From assembly GCA_034336665.1 (NCBI GenBank), contig JAPFBE010000003.1, positions 59,005,352-59,069,351 of the forward strand: 64,000 nucleotides of DNA, written 5' to 3'. Made by a program: the position numbers and the translations under genes. Under the pieces are notes generated by a model. The model did no database searches. It saw only the letters and a program-made list of their open reading frames with translations, and was not told where the DNA came from. Shown here in pieces: positions 30,401-40,465 of this stretch. Each line of letters begins with the position of its first letter. Positions within the stretch are counted from its first letter, which is position 1. The DNA is from Luscinia megarhynchos. Taxonomy: Eukaryota; Chordata; Aves; Passeriformes; Turdidae.

Positions 30401-33400
30401 AAAGTTGTCCAAGGAGTATGCAAAGTCACACTGTTTGTGATGGACCCAGATGACTTACTCTCTGCCTGAGCCTCAGTTTCCCTGTCAGCCTTTCATTTTC
30501 ACCAGGCACCAGGAATTCCTTGGGCATATTCATCCTGCTGTCACGCCTAAGGTGCGACTCACTGAATAGGGACAAGGGCCCTGTTGTGCCAGACTTAATT
30601 CAAAATGCAGTTGCTGTCTCAAGGAGCTATCAATCTAATGTGACAGCAAAGAGGCAAGACAGGGTTCAGAGTGTATTAAGAGACTCGAGGTGATCAAAAG
30701 AGTGATGAAAACGTGCCAGTTCCATTTGAAGAAGACAAAGGGTTTTATCTCCATGGTGTATTGTGTGAGTAGTTTACACGGCTCCCACTCAGCAGAAGCT
30801 GTGCCATGGGGGTGCAGGTTTACCAGAAATGCACTAAGCAGCAGCTGACCCCACACATCAGAGTCTTGGCAGGGTTTTATATGCACATGTGGGCACAAAT
30901 ATTTAACCTGGCTTCACTGCAGGGAAAGCACAAGGAGAACAGCCAGCAAAGAATAATCAGGGGTGAACACTGAGCCTCTTCAGGAAGGGCCACAGGGAGT
31001 GGCTTGAGGACAAACTATTAAGCAGAGAGAGAAGATGGCAGTGGAAAAGTAATGAAACAATAAGGCCCAAGACTAAGGCTTAAAAGGGGAATGAAAATCA
31101 TGCAAAGAGATCAAAGTGCCCAAAGCTGCCTGCTGCTGTATCACTGTAATTCAGGGCTTGGTAAGAGAGTATTTATATCCAATTACCTCTTTCTCTTTGA
31201 AGACTTATTCTAGGAGGATGTGGATTAATTTATGAGATTAAACTAGTAAAGATAGAGCCGTGAGCTTTAATGGTGCCATTTAATATGATCTCTTCCCTTC
31301 CTGCCAGCCTACTCTGGTGCCCCGAGACGGTGAGACTGCTCTGCACGTCTCCACCGAATCCCAGACCCTCAGAGGCAGGAGCAAAGAGAGCAGCAGTGCC
31401 CCACTGGCATTCACCACACAACTGCAAACATCACTTAAAATAAGCTTTGACAACACATCTCGCTTGTGGCATAACATTTCTCATCACTGATGGTGTTTCA
31501 GATTTTTCTCTATTAGATTGAGTAGTAGTATTTCCAATTTATACCAAAGTGCCTTTAACGAGCTGCTGTACAGTTTATCTGTTTTGAGACTTTTTATAGC
31601 TTTTGTTTTTGTTTCAGATATTAAGATCATATTTCTCTCAAGTTCATACACAAAAATTATTAAGTACCTTTTAAACTCCCCTCCCTTCCCTTTGGCAGTG
31701 ATAAAAGTGGCTGAAATTGTGGGTTGCAATTGCTACATATCTTCCCCTCCCAAAAATCGATCAGTGCATCTAAGATATCACGCTGCTTTGCAGCACTAGA
31801 GGGCACAAGAGGTTTTATACCATGTACTTTGATGACTTCAAACAGCATTTGTCTGGTTGATTTGTTTTAAGTTATAATCAATTTTTTAAAAAAAGACCTT
31901 GGCTTGTCTGAACATGTATGAGAAATCATGGTACCAAATCTGGCCCTTTTGCCATGAATAATTTCCTTTATCTGCTTCTGCTTTTTGGCTGGAAGGCTCA
32001 GACCCCAGGAGGCCAGGTGGGGCCCACTTTTCTAGTACCTGACCATGGCTCCATCATCAGCACCTCACAAGGACTGCACATGAAATATAGCAAAGATATA
32101 GACAGTTTACAAAAGAGGTAGAGGTTAGAGGTTACAGTACATTTACCATCTGTTTTCTAGAGAGCAGGTTAAGAGTTGTTGTGCTTAAAACAGTGCTTAT
32201 TTAAAAGCAAAATTTATTTCCATTTCATTGAAATAAAGGCAAAGAAAGTGAGGATACCAAGTCTCCAATGGGGAAGGGGAGAACAGGACACCAACTTTTC
32301 TTTGTCTTTTATCTAATGCTTTGTTTTAGTTATCATAAGAAATTACAAGGGGAAAAAAAAGGTGGAGGGAGCATTATTGAGTTTATCTAACTCTATAGTA
32401 TTCACCTTGGTCTCTGGAGAGATATGTCAGAGAGTGGTTTTGGGTATTGGCATCAGGAATGGCCTTAAACTGAAGGAGGACAGGTTTAGGTTAGATACTA
32501 TAAAGAAGTTCTTTACTGTGAGGATGGTGAGGCACTGGCATAAGTTACCCAGAGATGTTGTGGATTCCCCAACCCTGGAGGTGTTTAAGACCAGGCTGGA
32601 TGGGGCTCTGAATAACCTGGTCTAGTGGAAGGATTCCTGCCCATGGCAGGGTGATTTGAACTAGATGACCTTTAAGGTCTCTTAAAGAATTATTTTGAGA
32701 TTCTCTGACTGGGGAAAGGAAGAGTAAGTACATGGTAAACTTTTTGTGGGAGGGGTGGAAGTCAGGGTCCAAACTGATTCCTTGCCTTTTAAACCTACAG
32801 CAGAGGAGCCAGATGAGCTGCTGCCTGAGAAACTCCACCTGTCCTACTAGTTTTAAATCTGCACCTAATATCCCTTATTTTCTTGAGATTCTTTTTTTGA
32901 AGGAAAGAAAGTTAATGCAAAAACCCACGACCAGCTTTCACCTCATGTTTTTATCCAGTTTGCAGGATATTGTGTGTCATTTCTTTGTTCAGGCAAAACC
33001 TCTGATCCAGTTAAGCCCATAAAACCTGCTACAGCCTGACAATTTAATATTCCAATCAGTTTCTGGGTTGCCACAGTAGCCATAAGTCTGAAGCAAATTA
33101 TCCTACTTACCTGGGGAGCAATTAAGGAAATGTGAAGATTTGAAGCTATCAGTGGTGTGCAGAATTTTGTGCTTTATACCAATATATGAAGTGCTTCAAA
33201 ATCCACAGACAGAAAAGATTATAAAGAATTTAACTTTATGTTTTCCCTAATAATGATTCTAGTTGTTACAAGACTTAAGCATATCTTTGAGGTAGGGTTG
33301 CTTTATAAATACAAATACAGAAGTCACCAGAAAGGGGTGAAAGAACATCTTACCCCAGTTACAGCTCTTCAAAAAAGAAAAATCATCTTCTGCCTTTATG

Positions 33401-36400
33401 GATCATATTAATCTTGATGAGTGTTTTTTGTTTTATTTTCTCTGCAGAAAATGGGAATGTATTGACTCATTACACAGACTGAACAGATATTAATGAGAGT
33501 AAGAAAGTTATAACCCAAAAAGAGAAGGTATCTATATTGAAATAAAAAAAAGGAACCTCCTATGATTTTACAAGCAGATTCACACAATATACCACAGCTG
33601 TGGGATCATAAACACCTTATGTAACAACATATCATTGTGATTTAACCCCAGCCCCTAACTAGGCACCACACGGCTGCTCGCTCACTCTGCCCCTCGTGGG
33701 ATGGGAGGGAGAATTAGAAGGTTTAAAGTGAGAAAACTGAGATAAAGGGCTGAGATAAAGACAGTTTAACACTTGCACACACAAGCAAAGCAGGAGATGG
33801 AGTGGGTTTGCCACTTCCCTTGGGCAGGCAGGTGCTCAGCCAAGCCCAGGAAGGCAGGGCTCCATCACATGTAATGGTCTTGGGAAGGTGAACAGCATCA
33901 CTCTGTGCATCTCACCCCTCCTTCTCCTTCCCCCAGCTCTGCATGCTGAGCATGCCACATGTTATGGGATACACCTCTGCCAGCTGGGGCCAGCTGTCCA
34001 GGCTGTGCCCCCTCCCAGCTCCTTGTGCACCCCCAGCCCTCTCTCTGTGGGGTGAGAGGCAGAAAGGGCCCTGACTCAGTGTCAGCCCTGCTCAGCTGTG
34101 ACAAACACATCCCTCTGTTACCAACACTTTCAGTCACTAATCCAAACCATAGCCCCAGAGCAGCTGCTATGAGGAAAATAAGCTCTAGTCAAGCCAAAAA
34201 CCAGCACATACAGAGAGAGACATAAAACACTTCAGTCAGGAGAAGCAGGCAATACAGTCATAGATAATCTGTAATGATAGTTTACACTTTGAGTGATCAG
34301 TTACATAAGGATAACCACATCTGAAAACTTAAATTCTGAATCTCATCTGCAAGTCTAATCTTCTAACCTAGCTCAAGGACACCTTTTCAGTGCTTTAAAG
34401 GCATTGAACACAGCAACTTTTGTTCTACCTTCTTTCAGGTTTGTATAAAATAATTTATTTCTAAAATTGAAAAAACACATGAGGACTGCTGTTCACTGAT
34501 AATAGTTTTTGCAGAACTGTGCTCTTCAGTTTTTCCTCAAGTCCATTCCAGCCATCTACCACAGGAGAGATTTTCAAATTAAGTGTGAAATAGTTTAAAG
34601 AGTTACAAAATGAATGGGTGTTACAAACTATTTCCAGTTCCACCGTGCTTTATACCATGGGTGCATTGGTACATGAATGTCACAGAGCTGAAAGCCAAAT
34701 ATCTTGCTCTGCTGGGCAGAGTGCTCTGCATAGCAGACAGAAACTAAGGAGAATGAAGCTGGAGAGCAACACAAATGACTAAATCTTGGTAAGAAGACAT
34801 GGGCAGATGTAGTCTGAGGAGGGACCTAGGGAAAGATATGGGTGACACACTGCATTAGATAATATGTTAAGACTGAATTTAAAAGAGAAAAAAGAACAAA
34901 CTGCCAAAGCCAACTCCTGAATTTCCTTCAAAGATACACTAAGCTGAACTTTGCATTTATTTATCAGGAATTGTTTTAAGAGCTGTCAAGTCCACACCAC
35001 CACAAAGTATTGTTTCCACCAAAGCTCCCATGCCTGATGGAACAGCCATATGCTGCTGAGCAGTGCAGAAGCTGCCAAATTAAAGGGCTACAAGATGCCA
35101 AATCCCAGCAAGCAGAGAACTGTCCTGTAGGTATCCCTATTTTGCAATGCTCACACGGCCAGATGCTAATGATAATTGACAGCCACAGTCCTAGACCTCA
35201 GCTGAGCAATATGCTCTGTGTCCCAGCAGTGCCATAAGCAGAGCTCTAGGAGAGTGTACACACCCAGGCATGCAGGCCTGGGGCTCTGGCTTTCCATCTT
35301 TATCAGTGGCATCATCTTACCAGTTTGCAGCTCAGAGACAAAAGTGATTTACTGGGGCTCAGCATTACACACAGTCTGATTCATCCTCACTGCACGTGTG
35401 CTCTTAACACGAGAGGCAGAAAATGAACTACATTGGCAGGAAATGTTTATCACCAAAAATCTACCTCCATGGACTTTGTCCTGTGTTTGCCACACACCAG
35501 GAATGCACTTAATTACCACAGTTCAATTGATGTCTGGAAGATTATTAATCCAGGGTAACTCACTCCTATATCTGGTCCCTTTCACTGAAAACAGACAACA
35601 TTTCTACCATTGTGAAGCTTTTCCTTAAAGCAAAGAGTTAAATCCTGAAGAAGTGCAGGGAAGAGTGAGAAGGGAAAGAGCTGCAGAGAGCAGCCCAAGA
35701 GAAAGTAAGTGTCAGAAATCTGCAGGAAAGAAACAGACCTCAGGTTCTGTTGTTACCCACAGGCTTGTGGAGAAATTCCTGAAGTTAAAATTTGGTCCAA
35801 AAAGTGGTCCAACAGTTTAGATGAGGCTCAGACTCAGCAGCTTGTTGTAGTCTTAGCACATCAGAAAGAAGGGCAGGTACTTCAGCCAGTACTCTGTTTT
35901 GGACAATCTCAACCAATTTCTAAAGATCCAAGGAACAAATCAGGGAGCCAAGGGGTATCTCTCAGCCAGACTTGGCTCACAGCACAGCTTTCTCCCTCTG
36001 AAAACACTAACGGGCCACTGGTCAGCCTGTGCTTGTGGCCAGATTACACCAGAGGGGCAGAGCTCACTGTGGCAGTGCTGCAGATCAGCATCAGAGCCAG
36101 CAAAGTCTAGGAAAGTCAGGCACGGCCATGCTCATGCTGTCCCCACGCCCCAGAGCAGCTCAGTTCCCTCAGTGCAGCAGTGCCAGGGATGTAGGGAGCA
36201 TGCCAGAGCCAGCTGGAGCGCTGGTAATCACTAGCCTGGAGGAGCACAGAGCATCCTGCGTGGGCAGGGCAGGCGCTGGGCTTGGCACCGCCAAGTGCTG
36301 AGCGGAGCCATCCCCTGCAGAGGCGTGCGTGTGCTGCGTGTCAGCCTTGCCAGCACGCCTGGAGAGCTCAGCAGGTCGGGTGCCCTGTCACATGAACACT

Positions 36401-39400
36401 GAGATTTGAGCCAGTGGCATGTTCATCTCTGCTTCCCCCCTTTCCTTTTCAACGGTGTACTTCCTCCTCCGCTGTCTCTCCATCAGAGAATTTGTCCTTT
36501 CATTGCCCCTGCCCAAACGCAGCATCCTCCCATACATCCCTTATTCATCACCTCACCTCTGCTCCTCATCAAGCTATGCATCAAGAGAACATGTCAGGCT
36601 TGTGCAAAACAAGCTCTTCCAAAAAAGCCTTCTAATACAGAATTTGGAAGGACTTCCTTCTCTCTCCCAAGCATTATATGGAACAGCAATCCCCCCAGTC
36701 CAGCCTAACAGTATAGTTCCTGTCTTACATAGACCCTGCACCCATCCTGTGGCTGGAGAAAAGGCTGGCTACTGACCTCAGTGAAGCCAGGCATCTCTGA
36801 AGCACTCCACTGGGCTGTAAACATTAGTATATCAGCCTGAAAGACAGAGGCTTGGGAGGCTTCTCCTGTGCAGCAAGTGGACAGCTAAACTCATTTAAAC
36901 AGATTTTCCGTAATTCAAATTACCGGGCAGAGGGAAAAAGTAAATATTTTGCCAGAAATCCACCTACAGTTTTGTAGACTTTTTTTTTTTAAATTTAAAG
37001 AAACCTCAGTTCATGAAAGAAAAAAAAAATCAGAACTGCTAAGTATAGTCTGTCAGCAATACAATAAGGGGTCTTATAACACCATATTTTGGCTTTTTTT
37101 TTTTTTTTTTAAATTCAGGATTAAGATTGGAAAAGGAAGGAAAGAAAACCTTGATAGATTTGGCTCCAGCAGTCAAAGAATACAATTTCTTAAGTCAAGC
37201 ATTCTAGCAAGTTCACTCTCCTTTCAAACAAAATGATGAGGGACTGTTACTAGCTGTGCAGCAATATATCTTCAGGCTTTATTATTTTGAATTTCAGTTT
37301 TTAATGAATTTTACCAGAACCAATATTATTCTTGGCAGCTTTAAAGGCGCTAAAGGCAGACTGCTGAACGGGGGCAGCAGTTTCTTTTTCAGGCACTAGC
37401 TATAGTTCACCTTCTAATTTCCCCACTTTCCTCCACCTTTTTCTGTACAGACTTTTGTTTCTGAATAGGTATAAACGGGGACAATTTGGGAATTTGCTTT
37501 CTACAAGTTAATTTCATGGTACTTAGCAGACAAAGTGAAGCCACTTAAATGCAAGCTTATTATTATAAGCAGTTTCAAGCTCTTGTCATCCTGGTGACTT
37601 TTTTCTCCTTGGCCTGAAACCACATTCTATGTATGACTGGACAGAAATGTGCATACTGTGACTTCAATTTTGATTTGAACAAGTATTTTTTCTTAATTAG
37701 GACCATTTTATTGTCACTTTTCACCTTTGACATATCATATAAGGGCTTTTCCACAACAAAAGTGCCCTCTAACACCAGCTGCCCACCTCATATTTTCAAT
37801 AGTTCAGTTTGAATATGGAGTACTGAACAGAACTGCAACATGCTACATACCACACACATTTCATGTGTCCAATCCAAAAAAAGGTCTCCTGATTCAACCC
37901 TAAAATGCTCCTGAGCTGTCTTTCCCACTCCCAATTTCTCTCACAGTCTGAGACAGACAATTTGCATGGAAACAATTCACACAGAGCCTTCAAAAGAGAC
38001 TGCAACTCCTGCTTTTCTGGCAGCAAAACCATATCCCTGTCTATTTCCAAAAAAACAGTAAGCAGAAGATGGAATAGAGACACTACTTGGCACAGAGGTA
38101 TCCTGCTTGGGCCCCTCATACTCCCTCTGCTATGCATATTCCAGAAATCCTTCAGTACTGCTAATCTGTGCTTTTTTTCTTCTGCTGTCACCCTGTGACT
38201 CCAGCTCTCCTTCTGCTCCTTTTATCCCAGAGCCTGAAAATCAGGACAATTTTGAGGGTGCCCCAGTATTTTAGTTTTAAAGGTCATATTAAAAAGGGTT
38301 GGTGGCTGAAAGGCTGAGTCAGCTTTATCACTGCTAAAATGATATTTTAATCAGAAATCTTTCTTGAAATGTAACTTGAGAAAACGAACAAAATAATAAT
38401 GAATAAAACATTTTTTTAAAGAAGATATCCACCGTTCTGTTTCAGTATTTCAGATGCTATCTTCTCCCTTAATCTGTGTTAGTTGAGGAAATTGCAGTTT
38501 AAGTGGCTTCATCCCATTCAAACTGCCCAGTAGCTTCTCCTTTCTCAAGGGAAGGATGCAAACTTCACTCTTGTTCACTTCATTTTTTATTAGAGTATTA
38601 CTTTCCCACTTATATTACAAGGTTTTTATTTCAATCTGCCTTTCCCTCATCCCTTTTCTCATTAATTGAATACTAATGCAGACTTTAATTTGTACATCCA
38701 AGATTTAGGAACTAATTCTTTGTTAGAACTTTATGAAGACAAAGAGAGAATATTTTCACATAGCAGAAAATACTACTCGGTCTTTGCAGTGGATGCACAA
38801 CAGCTTTATGTCTGCAAGGATCATGTAAGATGAAAGAGGAAACAGGGATTTGTGTGATTATACGTGCCCTGGCCTTAAATTCTGCAGGGAGCTCTGGCAA
38901 ACCAATTGATTAATTATTCACCTAACCTTTACCAGGGGGTTTGTATGCCAGAAAAAAACCGGGTAAACACTGCCAAGCCAATGGGAAAATTCCCACTAGC
39001 CTTACTACCCCCTCCTCCCCCTGGAAAAGGAAGCCAAACAGAAACAAAATGCACACAGCACAGCTACTTAAACAAACTGGGGCTGTCCTTGCACTACTGT
39101 GGATACTGGCACCGTGAGAGCAGGCAAGACAGAGAATTTTTCCTATTTGGAAGTGGCAGAAAATAAACAGACTGTAACTAAGGAATTGTTGTTTGGTCTC
39201 CTGAAAGTCAGTCATTGAAGCGCTGGTGGATTTCAAAGGGACTCAGCTCTTAGCAGTCCTTGTATCATTACTACCTAACAGGCAAGCACTCATGGGTTTC
39301 GATGGAAAGCTGCTCATCTCTGCTCGCCATCAGCTGCCTGCCACGTCCTCCACAGGTGCCTCCACCCTCTTCCTTCAGAAAAAAGGGAAACTGAAACAGT

Positions 39401-40379
39401 TTGCAGTTTTGCCAGCTGCCCTTTGAAAGACAGAAGAACCAACCTAAGCAAAATCAACACATAACAATAATGAAAATCTTAGCATTACATGCCCTGTTAA
39501 AAGGAACTCAGCAGAAACACATTTGGGGAAAAGGAATAAACACTTAGCTATGGTCATCTAAGCATATTGATATTAAACACATGCACGTAAAATACACACA
39601 CAGAGCTTTCAGTTTCTATTCTATATTATATCTGCAAGACACAGTTTATACAAGCTGTTTCAGGACTGTCACTGGAAAGCCAAAGATGGGCTAAGCATAG
39701 ATTACAATAAAGCACAAAATGCTGAAACTTTGGTTTTAGTTTTGTGAGCATGAAGTTCCTGGAAGCTGTTCTGTATCCCTGACTGCATCCAGAGCAGGGC
39801 TGGAATGCAGCCTATATCCATCTCTTAAGCCAAAGTAAGTATTTTTAGACCTTCCAGGATGAAATATTAGGAGACACAGAAAACAGGGAGGTAGAACCAG
39901 ATCTGAAATTTCACTTTGAAAAAAGATGCCAAGAAACAGACACCACGCAGGCCAGTATCCAAGGTACAGAACTGGCCACGGCTATGGCACAGGGCGTAAG
40001 CCCTGCTATCAAGAAGCCTGCCAGAACAACTTGGGTCCCATGTAAGCTTCAAGAAGATGACAACATGCTGCTTGTGTGCTCAGCTGTGAAATATTTACAT
40101 CTTTAAAGGTGTACAACTCGAGTAAACTGGAGAATAGGCACCCAATATGGGTAAATCTTTTTAATCAGGCTCCTGGTTAGTTACTTACTAGTGATGTTGC
40201 TGTTGTTGGTGGGCTGATGCTTGGCCTCTTTGCTCCTTTTCAGATGCTGTCAGCTTCTGGGTGTTTTCACCCTTCTCTGCTTTGTTGTTGCCATTCCAGG
40301 GGTTACCCTGAGAGGAAGATGGAGTATTGGAGGCAGTAGTTGTCCTGCTGTCTTCCCTCCATCCTCCAGAGCCAGACAT
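273..40379 (-). CDS. EPSTI1: EPSTI1, epithelial-stromal interaction protein 1 (nine spliced coding exons)
   Basis: Minus-strand spliced CDS: 40379-40189, 29970-29912, 27954-27871, 24001-23928, 23292-23209, 17676-17603, 6532-6439, 3269-3186, 455-273. All junctions are GT/AG and every codon split across an intron closes in phase, giving about 308 codons, close to the short human isoforms. From residue ~65 the protein follows human EPSTI1 block by block: PYVLVTPN (human AYTLIAPN), ELDDLEQWK, LMQSKY, AEEAE..KKKAIQREK, and a second coiled-coil block. Residues ~85-285 are charged, heptad-like coiled coil. There is no signal peptide or membrane segment. Established knowledge: EPSTI1 is interferon-inducible, is linked to macrophage activation and antiviral response, and lies head to head with DNAJC15 in human. 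The 3' end is least certain: no AATAAA is visible on the minus strand between the stop and the window edge. Confidence 0.92.
456..3185 (-). other. EPSTI1 intron 8
   Basis: Ordinary AT-rich intron. It includes a short T tract near 1362-1376 and GC-richer but frame-poor sequence at 780-960. I see no exon, RNA gene or recognisable mobile element. Confidence 0.8.
3186..3269 (-). CDS. EPSTI1: EPSTI1 coding exon 8 (second copy of 28-residue module)
   Basis: This phase 0-0 exon of 84 nt encodes residues 221-248, ERSHAYKQALREDENRRLEE then MKQEQRRK. Human has ARSWAYRDSLKAEENRKLQK then MKDEQHQK. The acceptor is AATAG and the donor GTAATT. It has the same length and phase as exon 5 and shares 7 of 28 positions with it. 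Confidence 0.93.
3270..6438 (-). other. EPSTI1 intron 7
   Basis: AT-rich intron with scattered short frames that show no family resemblance. Nothing further could be supported. Confidence 0.8.
6439..6532 (-). CDS. EPSTI1: EPSTI1 coding exon 7 (linker between coiled-coil blocks)
   Basis: This 94-nt exon encodes residues 190-220, after one base completing Tyr189. It reads KTNELLNRLDVGLPKSDSCQ and ends GPESTAW. It corresponds to human KTAEFLSKLNTESPDRSACQ then GPQSSTW. The donor is GTAAGC and the acceptor CGTAG. The Pro/Ser/Gly-rich content breaks the helix. In human this segment is longer on its C-terminal side (KLPILPRDHSW), which has no counterpart here. Confidence 0.9.
15793..16035 (-). repeat. 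CR1-type LINE 3' fragment, antisense
   Basis: The segment opens CACAGAATCATTCACATTGG, then AGATCCCTATGATCATAAAG, GCAGCACTCAACC and CTGGGCAGCCTGTACC. This is the reverse complement of the conserved 3' tail of chicken-type CR1 elements. It is diverged, so an old copy. The boundaries are approximate. Confidence 0.8.
17191..17425 (-). repeat. CR1-type LINE 3' fragment, antisense
   Basis: It opens TCACAGAATCCTAAAATCAC, then GAGGTTGGAAGAGACCTTTG, GCCACTCTCAGAGTACAAAAG and TTTGTGCCCATTGTCTTG. This is the standard antisense CR1 tail of bird and reptile genomes. It ends about 180 bp before EPSTI1 exon 6 (17676-17603). Edges are approximate. Confidence 0.85.
17603..17676 (-). CDS. EPSTI1: EPSTI1 coding exon 6
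   Basis: This 74-nt exon encodes residues 165-188 and the first two bases of Tyr189. It begins AERLEVKKRQEEMQRKE and ends LEDQKY. The acceptor is CTCTAG and the donor GTAAGT. It is charged coiled coil and matches human NKLEEKKRLQENLRREAF..HQQY in position and phase. It shares 9 of 24 aligned positions with exon 9, which supports an internal duplication. Confidence 0.9.
17677..23208 (-). other. EPSTI1 intron 5
   Basis: About 5.5 kb of AT-rich intron. I see no recognisable repeat family, exon or RNA gene. The open frames (for example the 127-codon minus frame at 20737-21120) show no composition or motif suggesting coding. Confidence 0.75.
23209..23292 (-). CDS. EPSTI1: EPSTI1 coding exon 5 (first copy of 28-residue coiled-coil module)
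   Basis: This symmetric phase 0-0 exon of 84 nt encodes residues 137-164, beginning HKREEYVKARKAAEEAE and ending KKKAIQREK. Human has LKREESVRIKKEAEEAE and KMKAIQREK. It is exactly four heptads long. The donor is GTAAAT and the acceptor CACAG. The preceding intron is only about 635 bp, by far the shortest in the gene. The exon looks like the paralogue of exon 8. Confidence 0.94.
23293..23927 (-). other. EPSTI1 intron 4 (short)
   Basis: A 635-bp intron, the shortest in the gene. It contains no recognisable element. Confidence 0.85.
23928..24001 (-). CDS. EPSTI1: EPSTI1 coding exon 4
   Basis: This 74-nt exon encodes residues 113-136, after two bases completing Gly112. It reads GNESEARVRQNQQMFLMQSK then YQKK. 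Human has GGSQSETEVRQKQQLQLMQSKYKQK at the same place. The donor is GTCTGT at 23927-23922, weaker than the GTAAGT-type donors elsewhere in the gene. The acceptor follows a T-rich run and reads TTAAG. Confidence 0.93.
24002..27870 (-). other. EPSTI1 intron 3
   Basis: About 3.9 kb. It holds one long sense-strand CR1 fragment (listed separately). The rest is unassigned, including a 183-codon plus frame at 26636-27187 with no recognisable family. Confidence 0.75.
24953..25545 (+). repeat. CR1-type LINE, 3' part, plus orientation (~590 bp)
   Basis: Successive landmarks are in the right order for the end of CR1 ORF2 and its 3' UTR: GTGATTCTGCTCCTCTGTTC, CTGCTGAGACCCCACCTGCA, GGACATGGACCTGCTGGA, GAGCACCTCTCCTGA, CAGGAGAAGAGAAAGCTCC, CTGGAAGTGTTCAAGGCCAG, CTGGTCTAGTGGAAGG and CCAAACTATTCTATGGAATG. 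The frames are broken, so this is a dead, 5'-truncated copy, as is usual for CR1. Confidence 0.9.
27871..27954 (-). CDS. EPSTI1: EPSTI1 coding exon 3
   Basis: This 84-nt exon covers residues 85-111 with a split codon at each end. The acceptor CTCAG precedes 27954 and the donor is GTAAGA. It encodes AKKELDDLEQWKKEHR followed by PGPIMLVPQRLG. It corresponds to human AEQELANLEKWKEQNR then PVHLVPRRLGG, one of the most conserved stretches of the family. The coiled coil begins here. Confidence 0.93.
27955..29911 (-). other. EPSTI1 intron 2
   Basis: About 2 kb of AT-rich intron with no recognisable element. Confidence 0.8.
29912..29970 (-). CDS. EPSTI1: EPSTI1 coding exon 2
   Basis: This 59-nt exon encodes residues 65-83, beginning VGPYVLVTPN and ending RRKQLQQ. 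The acceptor TTTTAG is at the 29971 side and the donor GTAAGT at 29911-29906. It enters with one base completing Tyr64 and leaves with one base (A) of Ile84. The block aligns with the human conserved segment AYTLIAPNINRRNEIQ, which is the main anchor for the N-terminal half of the gene. Confidence 0.88.
30451..30488 (+). repeat. Possible ancient MIR/core-SINE scrap
   Basis: TGACTTACTCTCTGCCTGAG followed by CCTCAGTTTCCCTGTCAG resembles the well-known MIR core (acttaac-ctctctg-agcctcagtttcc). The match is short, so it could be chance. MIR copies do survive in bird genomes. Confidence 0.4.
32440..32706 (+). repeat. CR1-type LINE 3' fragment, plus orientation
   Basis: Landmarks: CTGAAGGAGGACAGGTTTAG, GAAGTTCTTTACTGTGAGGA, GAGGCACTGGCATAAG, CCCTGGAGGTGTTTAAGACC, AACCTGGTCTAGTGGAAGGA, AACTAGATGACCTTTAAGG. 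All are typical of the CR1 3' end. The 87-codon frame over it (32362-32625) is repeat-derived. The 5' edge is unclear. Confidence 0.85.
33635..34208 (-). mobile_element. Avian endogenous retrovirus solo LTR (ERVL-like), antisense to the window
   Basis: On the minus strand it starts TGTGCTGGTTTTGGCTTGAC and runs through GGGGCTATGGTTTGGAT, AGCTGGGGGAAGGAGAAGG, GATGGAGCCCTGCCTTCCTG, AACACCTGCCTGCC and TTAAACTGTCTTTATCTCAG to a GC-rich end near 33635. I recognise this order from a widespread avian LTR family. About 574 bp. The TATA-like position is degraded. No internal viral genes flank it, so it is a solo LTR. I could not find a convincing target-site duplication, and the ends are approximate. 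Confidence 0.75.
36090..36390. other. CpG-enriched block in EPSTI1 intron 1
   Basis: A local rise in CpG (CACGGCC, CCCCACGCCCC, GAGCGCTGG, GCGTGGGCAGG, CACCGCC, GAGCGGAGCC, GGCGTGCGTGTGC, CACGCCTGG, GGTCGGG) in an otherwise CpG-poor intron. It could be an alternative promoter, an enhancer or a young transposon fragment. I do not recognise a family. Confidence 0.45.
40189..40379 (-). CDS. EPSTI1: EPSTI1 coding exon 1 (N-terminus)
   Basis: This exon holds the start ATG (40379-40377, A at -3) and codons 1-63, plus two bases (TA) of codon 64. The donor GTAAGT is at 40188-40183. The product begins MSGSGGWRED, is rich in S, T, N, Q and K, and ends in a Q/H run (HQQQQHH) encoded by CAA/CAG/CAT/CAC. 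It has no hydrophobic stretch. The N-terminus is poorly conserved in this family, so identity rests on phase joining (TA|T gives Tyr) and promoter context rather than on residues. I chose this ATG because it is the first in frame and lies just downstream of an ISRE-like site. An additional upstream noncoding exon cannot be excluded. Confidence 0.82.
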
Positions 40380-40465
40380 GGTTTTGCAAGTACCTTGCCT
40401 TGACAGAAACCAGTATTACTGCTACAGCTAGGGAAACGCTCAAAACTTTGGAGTTACCACAAATC

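Larger units (their letters stand above)
29971..40188 (-). other. EPSTI1 intron 1 (large)
   Basis: About 10.2 kb. It contains a possible MIR scrap (30451-30488), a CR1 fragment (32440-32706), a solo LTR (33635-34208), a CpG-enriched block (36090-36390) and a T17 tract (37094-37110). Otherwise it is unremarkable AT-rich sequence. Confidence 0.75.

Noticed and set aside
32362..32838. Frames over 32.4-32.8 kb as genes
   Set aside because: Most of the stretch is the CR1 LINE tail; the rest shows no coding signal.
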